Positions 42,971 through 51,893 of a stretch of 64,000 bases of DNA are shown here, piece after piece. The notes under the pieces were generated by a model. That model saw only the letters and a program-made list of their open reading frames with translations, was not told the origin of the DNA and did no database searches. Position 1 is the first letter of the stretch. The number at the start of each line of letters is the position of its first letter. Made by a program: the position numbers and the translations under genes. The stretch is from positions 186,001 through 250,000 of the forward strand of contig CALDSU010000002.1 in NCBI GenBank assembly GCA_937924525.1, read 5' to 3'. The DNA comes from an uncultured Bryobacteraceae bacterium. GTDB taxonomy: Bacteria; Acidobacteriota; Terriglobia; Bryobacterales; Bryobacteraceae.

Positions 42971-45900
42971 TCAACGCGCCGGCGTAGTGGCCTGCGCGAG
43001 CGCGGAGCGGGTCTGCCGGTGGCCAGCCCAGTCTTCGGAGAGAACCCGGTAATAGTAAGTCCTCCCGGGCACGAGACCCGTATCCATGAAGGTCTCCAGG
43101 AAGTAGCCGCTGGGACGAACGACAGCCACCGGCCGCGCCCCTTCCATCGCAAAATCGGGACGCTCGCCCCGGAATACGAGAAAGCGCGCGAGGTCGGGGT
43201 CGGGGCTCTTCCGCCAGTAGACGATCAGGCGGTCCGCCGCGCGCCGCACCACGCCCAGCTCCTCCACCGGGCGCGGCGGCGATGTGTTCGCCTGCGCGGT
43301 GCGCGCGCGCACCTTTCCGGAAACCGGACCCTGCTGGTTGGCCGGCGTTACCGCGGCCACAACATAGTGGTATTCGGTGTCGAGTTTCAGCCCGGTGTCG
43401 GTGAAGGTCGGGTGGGTGGCGCGGGCGGCCAAGGAGTAAGCGGTGGGTGGCGCGCCGGGATCTTCCGAGCGATAAATGTTGTAGACTGAGCCCGGCACGG
43501 GTTTCCAACGCAGGCGGATGCTCTGATCGGAGACCGCTTCCGCCGTGACGCCCTCCACCGCCGCCGGACCGGGACCGCGGTCGAACAGCCGGACCGTGGC
43601 GAACGCGAAGGGGCCAAGGTCCAAAGTCACCGAGCGGTCCCGGACCTCAAGCGGCTGCTGGTCGTTCTCCACCAGGTCGCATTGCATGGCGCCCGTGATC
43701 GGGAAGCGGGGTAGCTGCACCCGCACCGGGCCGGCTTTTCCTTCGGTCTCCACCAACCGCAGGATCCAGCCGCGGCCGGGCTGTTCGCTCTGCTTGAACG
43801 TGACCAGGTGCACGTGCGGCACGCTGACGGAAGCGAAACTCGCCTGGTCCGCCGGCAGGGCGCCCTGCTGACCGGCCGGGAGCCGCCGCGCCGCCAGCGG
43901 ACTCGCCACCGACCAGCCTAGCCGTGTCGCCGCCCCGCTAGTCCAGTCACCCGCATGCGAAGTGAACGAATACCGCAGCGTCGCGTGGTAGTCCTCCGGC
44001 TGCAAGGCCAGCAAGCTGGCCATGCGGTTGGAGTACGCGTAGCTGTACAGATGGGAGTTGGCGGGCTGATAGTCGATCGAGAACCGGTTGTACCGGATCT
44101 GCCCGAAGTTCACCGTAAACGCCTCGACCGGCGCCATCGTCACGCCGTAGTCGCGGTTGCTGACATCCACCCAGCGATTCACCATCAGGTAGTCGTGCGA
44201 GCCCCAGCGCAACTGGTCGTGGTAGGGACGCACCACGCCGCCCGGGGCCTCGGCGCGCGCCTGGAAGCTGTCCACGCGGATCGGGAAGGCATAATACAGG
44301 TTGTCGCGGTAGCGATCTTCATAGCGGTCGGAGTAGAGCGCCTGCATGGCGCGCAGGTCGTTGACGATATCGATCCGCTTCAATCCGTCATACAGGATCA
44401 CGGTCTGGGTAATGCGGCCGCCGATCTTTGGGTCTTCAATCCGGGCGGTCATCTCGGCGCGGAGCGGGCCGACGCGACCTTCCAACGCCTGGGCCGCGGC
44501 CGGGGAGTGCTCGAAATCTCCCGGCTGGGGATGCAGACCCGGGTAGCGGTAGAAATCCGGATCGCGATCCTTGTGCACGTAGACGATTTGGTTGAAGCGT
44601 CGGCTGGCGTTCTGATCTACCAGTTCGCGCTTCAGTTCCTTGTCGAAGATGCTGCGGATCGTGCCGGTGGCGCGGTCGAAAGCGATCTCATAATACTGGT
44701 TGGCCAACCGGTCCGCAGCCGCGGTCAGGGCTGGGGAGGCCGGCGGCGGCGCCGCGGCGCCGCCGCCGATGCGGTACACCTTGTAGCCGAATGCCGGCAC
44801 GCGCTCGGCCACGAAGACCGTCCGGCCGTCCGCCAACTCCTGGGTGACCACCGCTCTTCCGGTGGCAGGATCGACCAGACCAGCCACGCCCGATTCCACT
44901 TCCACCAGGTCCGTGCGTTCGTGCGCCAGCGGATTGAAGACCGTCAGCACGGGCTGCGCGCCGGTGCGGATGTGCCGGGCGAACGCGGCGAAACCGCGGT
45001 CGAACGCTTCCCTCGCGCCGTCGAGCGCGCGCCGCGCCTCGTGTTGCTTCACCCACTGGGCGTTGAAAACTTGAAAGTCGTTCGCCCGGGGCAGCGTCGG
45101 CCAGGAGTGCTCGTCGTAGTCAAACAGCCGGGTGAACGTCCGCTCGATCAGCGCCGCCGGAGGCAGAAACGCCGGGTCCAGCAAGCTGGCGATGGCGGCC
45201 AATCCCTCCGCCAGCGGCAGGAGCCGCGCCGCGCGCCGCTTCCAGCCCTGCGATTCCGGGTCGATGGAGGCATAGTCGGCGGAGAAATTGTTCAAGTCGC
45301 CGGTGAGCGACGGAATCTCCGCGCCGTACTTGTGCTCCAGGTACTCGAAGAACCGCTCGGGGTGGTCCGTACGGATCTCGGGATAGCGGTAACGGCTCGC
45401 CCAGTCGCGCAGGGCGCCGGCGTTTGAGAAGGGAATCTCGTGATCGGTGTACTCGGGATTCACCAAAGCGTCGTAAGGATACGGCCCCAGCGTGGCGCCG
45501 GTCTCGATGCCCTTCAGGATGCGATTCACATTGTCGGCGCCTGATTCCAGCAAACCTCCATAACCACGCGCCTGGCCAAACCAGAAACTCATGCCATATC
45601 CGCTCCGCCAGGCGTAGAGCACGCGGCTCTTGCCGTTGGGCGCCACCCACCAGAAGATGGCGGGCAACCCGGTAGTGCGATAGTCGTTATTTCCGCCGGT
45701 CCGCCAGCTTTGCCCCCAGCGCGCCAGGTACCGGAACCCCGCGTCCGCAATCGCCTGGCAACCTGCCCAGGACATGCTGGGGTTGTCGACGATAAGGAAG
45801 GTTTTCAGGTCGAGCCCGAAGCGATCCTTGGCTTCGCGCCGGCCCGGGTAAGTCATGCGGGCCAGTTCTTCGTAATCCATCCAGTGCGCGTGGACGCCGT

Positions 45901-46525
45901 GCGGAGTGCCGAAGATGCCCATGCGCCCCGTTTTGAGGCGCTTTTCCACGATTTCGCGCCAGGCGGCCTCCGAGCGCTCTTCCAGGTAGTTGCGCTGAAA
46001 CAACAGACTCTCCATCATGTAGTGGTAACCGGGCGTGGCGCCGCCGCCCGGCCCGCTCAGGCCGCGCGCCAGGTCGATGAAGGTGGCGATCTCGCGCTGC
46101 TTGTGGAAGATGTAGTTCTCGTAGCCAAGGTCCTCATGGGAGGACTTCATTAGGTAGACCTTCCAGTGGCGCTGCGGCTGCCAGGACTGCTCCCACGAGG
46201 CGAGCACGTTCCCCTCGCCTTCCACCAGCGAAACCGTGACGAAGCGGGGTGATGAGATGTCCGGAATCAGCGCCCGCACGCGCGTGACGCCCGGCGCCAG
46301 CGTGACCTTCTCGCGGTCTCCGGTGTCCGCGCCATCCACTTGAACGCGCACCTCGCACGCGAGCGGCTGGGCGCTCCGGTTGACCGCCTGCACCCAGGCG
46401 ATCTGCCGCAGCGGTTCTTGTCTTGGGAACAGGACCGTAGGCTCGACGGAGAGGATCTCGAGGGTGGCGGCGGGGGCGAGAACCGCGCACGCCAGCAGGA
46501 TGTTAAGCCGAAAGAGGGAAAGCAT
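42971..46525 (-). CDS. Secreted GH38-like glycosidase with C-terminal fibronectin III domains
   Basis: An 1184-residue exported protein with signal peptide LNILLACAVLAPAAT. A short beta domain is followed by a GH38-type barrel: KSSHEDLGYENYIFHKQREI, where H and D match the two zinc ligands of the HxHxD motif, and LKTFLIVDNPSMSWAG with the nucleophile-aspartate candidate. Beta-sandwich domains follow, then two fibronectin type III repeats (IRLRWKPVPGSVYNIYRSED; YYRVLSEDWAGHRQT). GH38 enzymes are mostly alpha-mannosidases; the altered first histidine (Ser) suggests a different sugar. It is the first enzyme gene after the TonB receptor. Confidence 0.82.
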   Translation of the reverse strand: MLSLFRLNILLACAVLAPAATLEILSVEPTVLFPRQEPLRQIAWVQAVNRSAQPLACEVRVQVDGADTGDREKVTLAPGVTRVRALIPDISSPRFVTVSLVEGEGNVLASWEQSWQPQRHWKVYLMKSSHEDLGYENYIFHKQREIATFIDLARGLSGPGGGATPGYHYMMESLLFQRNYLEERSEAAWREIVEKRLKTGRMGIFGTPHGVHAHWMDYEELARMTYPGRREAKDRFGLDLKTFLIVDNPSMSWAGCQAIADAGFRYLARWGQSWRTGGNNDYRTTGLPAIFWWVAPNGKSRVLYAWRSGYGMSFWFGQARGYGGLLESGADNVNRILKGIETGATLGPYPYDALVNPEYTDHEIPFSNAGALRDWASRYRYPEIRTDHPERFFEYLEHKYGAEIPSLTGDLNNFSADYASIDPESQGWKRRAARLLPLAEGLAAIASLLDPAFLPPAALIERTFTRLFDYDEHSWPTLPRANDFQVFNAQWVKQHEARRALDGAREAFDRGFAAFARHIRTGAQPVLTVFNPLAHERTDLVEVESGVAGLVDPATGRAVVTQELADGRTVFVAERVPAFGYKVYRIGGGAAAPPPASPALTAAADRLANQYYEIAFDRATGTIRSIFDKELKRELVDQNASRRFNQIVYVHKDRDPDFYRYPGLHPQPGDFEHSPAAAQALEGRVGPLRAEMTARIEDPKIGGRITQTVILYDGLKRIDIVNDLRAMQALYSDRYEDRYRDNLYYAFPIRVDSFQARAEAPGGVVRPYHDQLRWGSHDYLMVNRWVDVSNRDYGVTMAPVEAFTVNFGQIRYNRFSIDYQPANSHLYSYAYSNRMASLLALQPEDYHATLRYSFTSHAGDWTSGAATRLGWSVASPLAARRLPAGQQGALPADQASFASVSVPHVHLVTFKQSEQPGRGWILRLVETEGKAGPVRVQLPRFPITGAMQCDLVENDQQPLEVRDRSVTLDLGPFAFATVRLFDRGPGPAAVEGVTAEAVSDQSIRLRWKPVPGSVYNIYRSEDPGAPPTAYSLAARATHPTFTDTGLKLDTEYHYVVAAVTPANQQGPVSGKVRARTAQANTSPPRPVEELGVVRRAADRLIVYWRKSPDPDLARFLVFRGERPDFAMEGARPVAVVRPSGYFLETFMDTGLVPGRTYYYRVLSEDWAGHRQTRSALAQATTPAR

Positions 46526-46640
46526 GGAGGATGTCCTGGGGCTCGCTGCTTGATTGCCAAAGATCGGCAAGGCGCCAGCCGCCGGACAGCCAGCCGCCGC
46601 CGCGCGGCGAACGCCGCGTCTGGATTCGCATGTCACTGCG

Positions 46641-49600
46641 TCAGAAAATGACCTTCAAACCCAACTGTCCTTCGCGGTTCCCGCTCTTGGCCACCACGCG
46701 GCCAAAGTTCGGCGTGTCTACCGTGGTGCCGGGATCGTTCCACATCGGGTGGTTGAGGAAGTTGAAGAACTCGGCGCGGAATTGCAGGTTGACGCGCTCG
46801 GTGATCAGGGTGTTTTTGAAGAACGACACCGTCCAGTTGTTGGTGCCGCGTCCGCGGAGGTCCGGCGAATAGCGGGAGATGTTGCCGAAGGTGAACGGTG
46901 CGGGTTGGGAGAAGACGCTGGTGTCAAACCAGCGGTCCGTGGTGCGCTGGCTCTTGGGGAGCTTGGCCGATTGACCGTTGTTCAGTGGCCGCGAGCCCGC
47001 GCCGAAACCGATCTGGTTGGCCGGGTTAGTGATCTGGAGCGGCAAGCCGCTCTGGAACGAGGTGATGCCATTCACCTGCCACCCGCCGAGCAAGAGGTCG
47101 GCGGCCCGGGGGATGGAGTTCAGGTACGGCTTACCCCTGCCGACCGGGAGTTCCCACAAGTACGAGATCACCAGCACGTGGGGCACGTCGATCGGCGACA
47201 AGCCGCGCTCGGCACGCAAGTTGTAAACATTCGCCACGCCTGCGCCGCGCCAGTAGCGCTCCCCGACATTGCCGATGTTCTTCGACCAGGTGTAGTTGGT
47301 GAGGAACGCGATGCCATTGGCAAAGCGCCGCTCGAGTTTGGCCTGCAGCGAGTTGTAGCTCATGCTGCCCTGGGTGGTGTAATTGTTCTGTACCCCGGTG
47401 AAGTGAGGGAAGGGGCGCTCGAGCTGACCGCGGCTGAGCGTGGCGGCGGCGAAGGGTCCCCGGTCGACCAGGCCCCGGAACGGGTTGGGCACCTGGCTGT
47501 TCAAAGCGGCGCCGGCGCTATACTGCTCAGGCCGCAGTTGGTTCAACTGCAAGTCAATCGCCTGCTTCACCCCATGCGAACCGACATACCCCACGTCGAG
47601 CAGAAACGACCGGATTTGATACTGGAGGCCGACATTGTATTGCTGGCTGTACGGAATCACGATGTCGCGTAGTTGCGAGGTCACGCTCTGGCCGATTAGC
47701 GTGTCGGCGCCCAGCGCGTTGCCAACCGGTTGGTTAAAGCCGTCCGGGAAGGGATTCCGCAGAAACCGGTAGGGCGTTAGCCCGCCATCGATGGTAGCGA
47801 CGAATGGCGTCTCGCCTTCGTAGCCGGCCGCGCCGAACACCAACTGTCCATAGCCATTGACCAGCGAGGGCTGGTAGAAGATGCCGTAGGCGGCGCGCAG
47901 CACCAACGATTCGCGGAACTTGTAGGCGAGACCCACGCGCGGGCCCCAGTTGTTGCGGTCGACCGGGTTCCGGTACCGCGAGGCGATGTCCTTGCCCATA
48001 AACTGCAATCCGCCCACCGCGCTCGCCAGGCGCGGCGTCGCGGAGTTGCGCACGGTGAGGTCGAAGGTCGTGGTCCGGTTGAAGCGCTCGGTGAAAGGAG
48101 TTTCCAGATCATAGCGGAGTCCCAGGTTCAGAGTCAGGCGCTGATTGACCCGCCAGTCGTCCTGGAGGTAACCGCTGGTGTAGAAAAATTGAACCGCCAC
48201 CGAGGCCGGAATGCGGTTGGTGCCGCTGGCGGGCGTTCCCAGCAGGAACGACGCCATGCTCCAGCCTTCCAGCGCGTTGGCCGAGAACGGGTCGCGCTGA
48301 GTCCAGGTCTGGTTGAAGCTGAACGAAGGCGTGATGTCGGAAGCCTGAATGTCGAAGTAGCGGAACACGCGGAAGTCGCCCCCGGCCTTGATCGTGTGGC
48401 CGCCCATCATTTTCGTGATGCTACCTTGTCCTGCGTGCGTGATGTCGCCCCGCCGCAGGTAGTCGCCGTTGGATCTTACTCCCAGCCCCTGGTAGTTTTG
48501 GATGGTGAGAGGCGGAAAAACCGCGTAGAAGACGCTGCTGGCAAGTTCGCGGGGCCAACCCAAGCCCACCAGATCAAAGCCTCCGGACTGCGGCAGGCGG
48601 CTCAGCAACTGGCGGTTGACCGAATAGCGCATGTCCAACAGCGTCGTGGGGGAGAGCGTGTGCGTGTACCCCACCACCGCATTCTTCGGAAAAATGAAGA
48701 GATCGGATCCACCACCCCGCGGGGAGAACGATCCGGCGGGGTTTCCGGGCCTCAGGCAGGTCTGGCAGGCGGGGGTGGCGCCGAAGTAGTTCGACGCTCC
48801 GCCTCCCTGCTCGCTCTGCGAGTAGCGGGCAAACAGGCGCCGGTTGTCGCCGATGTTCTGGTCGATCTTGACAGCCCATTGATTCTGAATATTCCGGGCC
48901 GAGTCCGCCGACAGGAAGTTCTGGATGTTCGTGAATGAGTCGGCGGGGGCGACGTTGGGATTCGGGTAGTAACCCACCGCGTTGCGCGCCACCGGGTCGA
49001 GGCGCGAAGCGGGAATCGTGTTGCCCGCAAACGGCGCCCGCGCGTACCGGTTGGCTTGTCCCGGCACCGGAGCGGTGGATAGGGGATCGAACACCTGGAT
49101 CAGGCGTCCGCTACGGTCTCGCCGTTCGGAAAAGTTCCCCGCTTTCTCCAACTCCGTGGGCACGGAGAGCAGATTGCGCGCAGGCATCACATCGCGGTAT
49201 CCCTCGTAGTTCGTGAAGAAGAACGTCTTGTTCCTCCCGTCGAACAGCTTGGGAATGAACACCGGTCCGCCGGCGGAGTACCCAAAGGTGTGCACGTTCA
49301 GGAAGTCGCGCGTGACGCCGTTTCGGTTATTGAGCCAGGTGTTCGCGTTGAGAACCCGATTCTTCCAGAAATCGTACACCGTGCCGTGCACCGCGTTGGT
49401 CCCGGACTTGTACGTCGCGTTGATCACCGCGCCGCCGGTCCGGCCGAATTCCGCGCTCATGGCGTTGGTGTGAATCTTAAACTCTTCGATCGCGTCGATC
49501 GTCGGCACGATGGACGCGGCGTTCATGTTGGCCAGAATCGCCGTAGCGCCGTCGAGCATGAATTCGTTCGAGTTGGTCATGCCGCCATTGGAACTCCAGC

Positions 49601-50147
49601 GCCCGAACGCCACGGAACCCGAGCGCGCCGGAGCAACGCCCGAACCGTGGTCGACTACGCCCGCCACCAGTCCCACCAGTTGCAGGACATTCCGGTTCGA
49701 AAGCGGAAGGTCCACGATCTTCTTGTTGTCTACTACCTGGCCCACGGAGGACACTGTGGTCTGAAGCAGAGGAGTCTCGCCGGTCACCTGGACCGTCTCT
49801 ACCACGTCGCCGGGCGTCAGGATGATGGTGACTTCCAGGCGCTGGCTGATGTCCAGTTTCAATTCACTGCGCCGGAAGCGCTTGAACCCCGCGGTTTCCG
49901 CGGACAGGTCGTACGTGCCGGGCGGCAGCAAGGGGACTTCATAGAAGCCGCGCTCGTTGGACACGGTGAAGCGTTCCGTGTTCGTGCGGACTTCCCTTAG
50001 GCTGATTCTCACGTTGGGGACTACGGCGTCCGTCGAGTCTTTCACCGTGCCCAGAATCGTTCCGGTGAAGGTCTGCGCCGCGCCGTTCAGCGCGGCAAGC
50101 GAAATCAGACAAGCGACGCAGCCAAGGCGTTGACCAAGCGTCATCAT
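46641..50147 (-). CDS. Oar-like TonB-dependent receptor with carboxypeptidase-regulatory N-terminus
   Basis: A 1168-residue outer-membrane protein. Signal peptide (RLGCVACLISLAALNGAAQ), then a CarboxypepD_reg domain (GTILGTVKDSTDAVVPNVRI, RGFYEVPLLPPGTYDLSAET), a plug (LPLSNRNVLQLVGLVAGV, FKIHTNAMSAEFGRTGGAVI) and a large beta-barrel with many aromatic strand ends. It ends in a C-terminal strand GQLGLKVIF with terminal phenylalanine, as outer-membrane barrels do. Such receptors import oligosaccharides or peptides using TonB energy. GGAGG lies just before two consecutive ATGs. The divergent promoter and operator directly upstream point to repression by the adjacent regulator. Confidence 0.93.
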   Translation of the reverse strand: MMTLGQRLGCVACLISLAALNGAAQTFTGTILGTVKDSTDAVVPNVRISLREVRTNTERFTVSNERGFYEVPLLPPGTYDLSAETAGFKRFRRSELKLDISQRLEVTIILTPGDVVETVQVTGETPLLQTTVSSVGQVVDNKKIVDLPLSNRNVLQLVGLVAGVVDHGSGVAPARSGSVAFGRWSSNGGMTNSNEFMLDGATAILANMNAASIVPTIDAIEEFKIHTNAMSAEFGRTGGAVINATYKSGTNAVHGTVYDFWKNRVLNANTWLNNRNGVTRDFLNVHTFGYSAGGPVFIPKLFDGRNKTFFFTNYEGYRDVMPARNLLSVPTELEKAGNFSERRDRSGRLIQVFDPLSTAPVPGQANRYARAPFAGNTIPASRLDPVARNAVGYYPNPNVAPADSFTNIQNFLSADSARNIQNQWAVKIDQNIGDNRRLFARYSQSEQGGGASNYFGATPACQTCLRPGNPAGSFSPRGGGSDLFIFPKNAVVGYTHTLSPTTLLDMRYSVNRQLLSRLPQSGGFDLVGLGWPRELASSVFYAVFPPLTIQNYQGLGVRSNGDYLRRGDITHAGQGSITKMMGGHTIKAGGDFRVFRYFDIQASDITPSFSFNQTWTQRDPFSANALEGWSMASFLLGTPASGTNRIPASVAVQFFYTSGYLQDDWRVNQRLTLNLGLRYDLETPFTERFNRTTTFDLTVRNSATPRLASAVGGLQFMGKDIASRYRNPVDRNNWGPRVGLAYKFRESLVLRAAYGIFYQPSLVNGYGQLVFGAAGYEGETPFVATIDGGLTPYRFLRNPFPDGFNQPVGNALGADTLIGQSVTSQLRDIVIPYSQQYNVGLQYQIRSFLLDVGYVGSHGVKQAIDLQLNQLRPEQYSAGAALNSQVPNPFRGLVDRGPFAAATLSRGQLERPFPHFTGVQNNYTTQGSMSYNSLQAKLERRFANGIAFLTNYTWSKNIGNVGERYWRGAGVANVYNLRAERGLSPIDVPHVLVISYLWELPVGRGKPYLNSIPRAADLLLGGWQVNGITSFQSGLPLQITNPANQIGFGAGSRPLNNGQSAKLPKSQRTTDRWFDTSVFSQPAPFTFGNISRYSPDLRGRGTNNWTVSFFKNTLITERVNLQFRAEFFNFLNHPMWNDPGTTVDTPNFGRVVAKSGNREGQLGLKVIF

Positions 50148-50191
50148 GGACGAGCCTCCTGACCCAGGGGACTGGGACCGTTATCAGCGCA

Positions 50192-50220
50192 AATATATAC
50201 CGGTTAATTACCGGAGTCAA
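50192..50220 (-). promoter_or_regulatory. Promoter of the TonB receptor operon
   Basis: Read on the minus strand: TTGACT (50220-50215), a 17-base spacer, TATATT (50197-50192). Each box matches the sigma-70 consensus at five of six positions, with ideal spacing. The whole spacer is occupied by the palindrome described next, so a bound protein would block RNA polymerase. Confidence 0.75.
50200..50214. promoter_or_regulatory. Candidate operator, 15-bp palindrome CCGGT-N5-ACCGG
   Basis: CCGGTTAATTACCGG has exact 5-bp arms around TAATT. It lies entirely between the -35 and -10 of the receptor promoter and 14 bases before the -35 of the regulator's own promoter. The adjacent regulator has a GntR winged helix, whose dimers bind such spaced palindromes. 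No second copy was seen in the window. Confidence 0.7.
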
Positions 50221-50228
50221 CAATGATC

Positions 50229-50256
50229 TTGCACTTTTCTTCCCGCCGGGTACAAT
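50229..50256 (+). promoter_or_regulatory. Promoter of the GntR/LacI-type regulator
   Basis: TTGCAC (50229-50234), 16-base spacer, TACAAT (50251-50256). Both boxes are close to consensus. Transcription would begin about eight bases before the ATG at 50271, so the upstream in-frame ATG at 50223 is before the promoter and is unlikely to be the real start. Confidence 0.6.
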
Positions 50257-50270
50257 GGCAGCTTGGAGAT

Positions 50271-51404
50271 ATGCGCAAGAGTGCAGCGGTGCTGAAACGG
50301 GAACAGATCACAGCGCAGCTTGCGTCCCGTTTGGAGAAAGGCGTTTATCCGGAGGGGAGCTTCTTGCCGCCGGAGCGCCAACTAGCTGAAGAATTTGGGG
50401 TTTCCAGGCCAACCCTGCGAAAATCCATGGCTCCGCTCTTGAAGGCCGGGCTGCTGGTCAACCAGCAGGGCGTCGGCACCAGAGTGGGTTCGAAAGCGGT
50501 CGAAGGCAGCTCGGCCCAAGCCGTACGGGACGGCTGGCGGGTGATCGCCCTGCTTTTACCAGACATTACCAATCGCTTCTATGTCGAACTGACCGAGGCC
50601 GTCGAGTATCACGCCCTCCAACGGGGTTACCAGTTGCTCCTGTGCAATTCCCGCCACCAGTTAGCGGTGGAAGAAACGCACCTCCGGCAACTCGCCCAGC
50701 GGCGGGTCGACGGCGTCATCCTGGCGCATGATCCCCACCTGGCCTTTCCGACGGCCATGGCCGTGCTACGCGAGGCGAGGATTCCCTTTGTGCACCTGTT
50801 CAGTTCGCCGGCGCACGCCTTGGCCGATACCGTGATGCTGGATGAGCGGGACGGCGCGGCGCAGGTGATGCGGTACCTGTTTTCCCTGGGCCACCGGCAG
50901 ATTGCGTTCTGCCAACCGGTGGCAGGGGAGAACCCGCATCCGCGGGAGCGCGCCTACCGGGAGTTGATGGCGCAGCAGCAGTGCCCGGTTCTTCCGCACT
51001 TCGTGCTGCCGTATCGCGATTGGGATGACGCGGCGTGCGCCGCCGCTCTGGAACGTGTCTTTGCAAGTCAGCCGGCGCCCACCGCCTTTTTCGCCGGCAA
51101 TGACCGTGTGGCGCTGGTGCTGCTCAAGAATCTGTCGATTATGGGCCTCGATGTTCCGAACGATGTTTCCGTGGTGGGATTCGACAACCTGCGATTCACC
51201 GAACACCTGCCGGTGCCGCTGACCACCGTCGACCAACCCAAACGGGAGATGGGCCGGCGTGCGGTGGAGTTGCTTGTCGAGCGCATCGAGATCAGTCAGG
51301 ACCTTGCGCCGCGCACCGAGGTGTTCCGGCCGCACCTGGTGATCCGCAGTTCCTGCGCCATCGCGCCGCAGCGCGAACGCCACGTCGCGCTGGCCCTCCG
51401 GTAG
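50271..51404 (+). CDS. Transcriptional regulator, GntR HTH fused to LacI-type sensor (AraR architecture)
   Basis: A 377-residue protein. Residues ~5-75 are a GntR winged helix (LKREQITAQLASRLEKGVYP, LPPERQLAEEFGVSRPTLRK). The rest is a periplasmic-binding-protein fold of the LacI/GalR type (VIALLLPDITNRFYVELTEA, VDGVILAHDPHL, FFAGNDRVALVLLKNL, VSVVGFDNLRFTEHLPVPLT). This combination is that of AraR, which releases DNA when a sugar binds. The sensor ends in the usual domain of LacI members. It is divergent from the receptor operon with a palindrome between them, so it most likely represses it until the imported sugar is present. Confidence 0.92.
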   Translation: MRKSAAVLKREQITAQLASRLEKGVYPEGSFLPPERQLAEEFGVSRPTLRKSMAPLLKAGLLVNQQGVGTRVGSKAVEGSSAQAVRDGWRVIALLLPDITNRFYVELTEAVEYHALQRGYQLLLCNSRHQLAVEETHLRQLAQRRVDGVILAHDPHLAFPTAMAVLREARIPFVHLFSSPAHALADTVMLDERDGAAQVMRYLFSLGHRQIAFCQPVAGENPHPRERAYRELMAQQQCPVLPHFVLPYRDWDDAACAAALERVFASQPAPTAFFAGNDRVALVLLKNLSIMGLDVPNDVSVVGFDNLRFTEHLPVPLTTVDQPKREMGRRAVELLVERIEISQDLAPRTEVFRPHLVIRSSCAIAPQRERHVALALR

Positions 51405-51893
51405 ACTCGAAGACGTCGGCATGCGCGGCGGTGGCCCTGGCGCCCGATGATCCCGTTTGGCGCACGCGCATGGCGACCACCGCCGCGTGTTCCGAGTACT
51501 GGCTGGCGCGGTAGCCCGATGGCCGTGTCCGCTTTCGCAGTTCGTGGTGCAACTGCCGTGAGGCGGACCTGTTGCCGGCCCGGAGCGTGGACGTGTTCAT
51601 GAACGTCCGGGCGATGTGCTGGAGACGAACGCGGATGTGCTTCGCCTGCGCGCGTCCAGCTTCGAGGCGGAGGAGCGGGAAATCCCGCTGCGGATAGGGC
51701 AACTTTCGCCCGGCGAGTATAGGTGGCGGGCGGGCTCCCGCCCCGGCCGGGTCCGGATCGCAAGCCCGGCGCAGACCATCACGCTGCCGCTTCCTCCGCG
51801 GCGGGAAACCGCCATCACGATTTCCCGGGCGCGGCAGGACCGTTGACGGAGCGCTGCCTCACCCCCGGGGTGGAGAGAGCGCGTGCTGGCGCC
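51405..51893 (+). pseudogene. 489-base stretch with remnants of a decayed gene
   Basis: No intact gene is visible. Fragments look like protein in changing frames. From GTG at 51431 VALAPDDPVWRTRMATTAAC runs to a stop at 51514; from GTG at 51616 there is a 76-codon frame (DVLRLRASSFEAEEREIPLR, then IGQLSPGEYRWRAG) ending at 51846. The second half reads like the beta-sandwich end of an exported glycosidase. A broken gene that once followed the regulator is the simplest reading; coding composition by chance is the alternative. Confidence 0.4.

Noticed and set aside
43955-45427. 490-codon open frame antisense to the GH38-like gene
   Set aside because: Composition mirrors the sense strand and no start signal or motif is seen.
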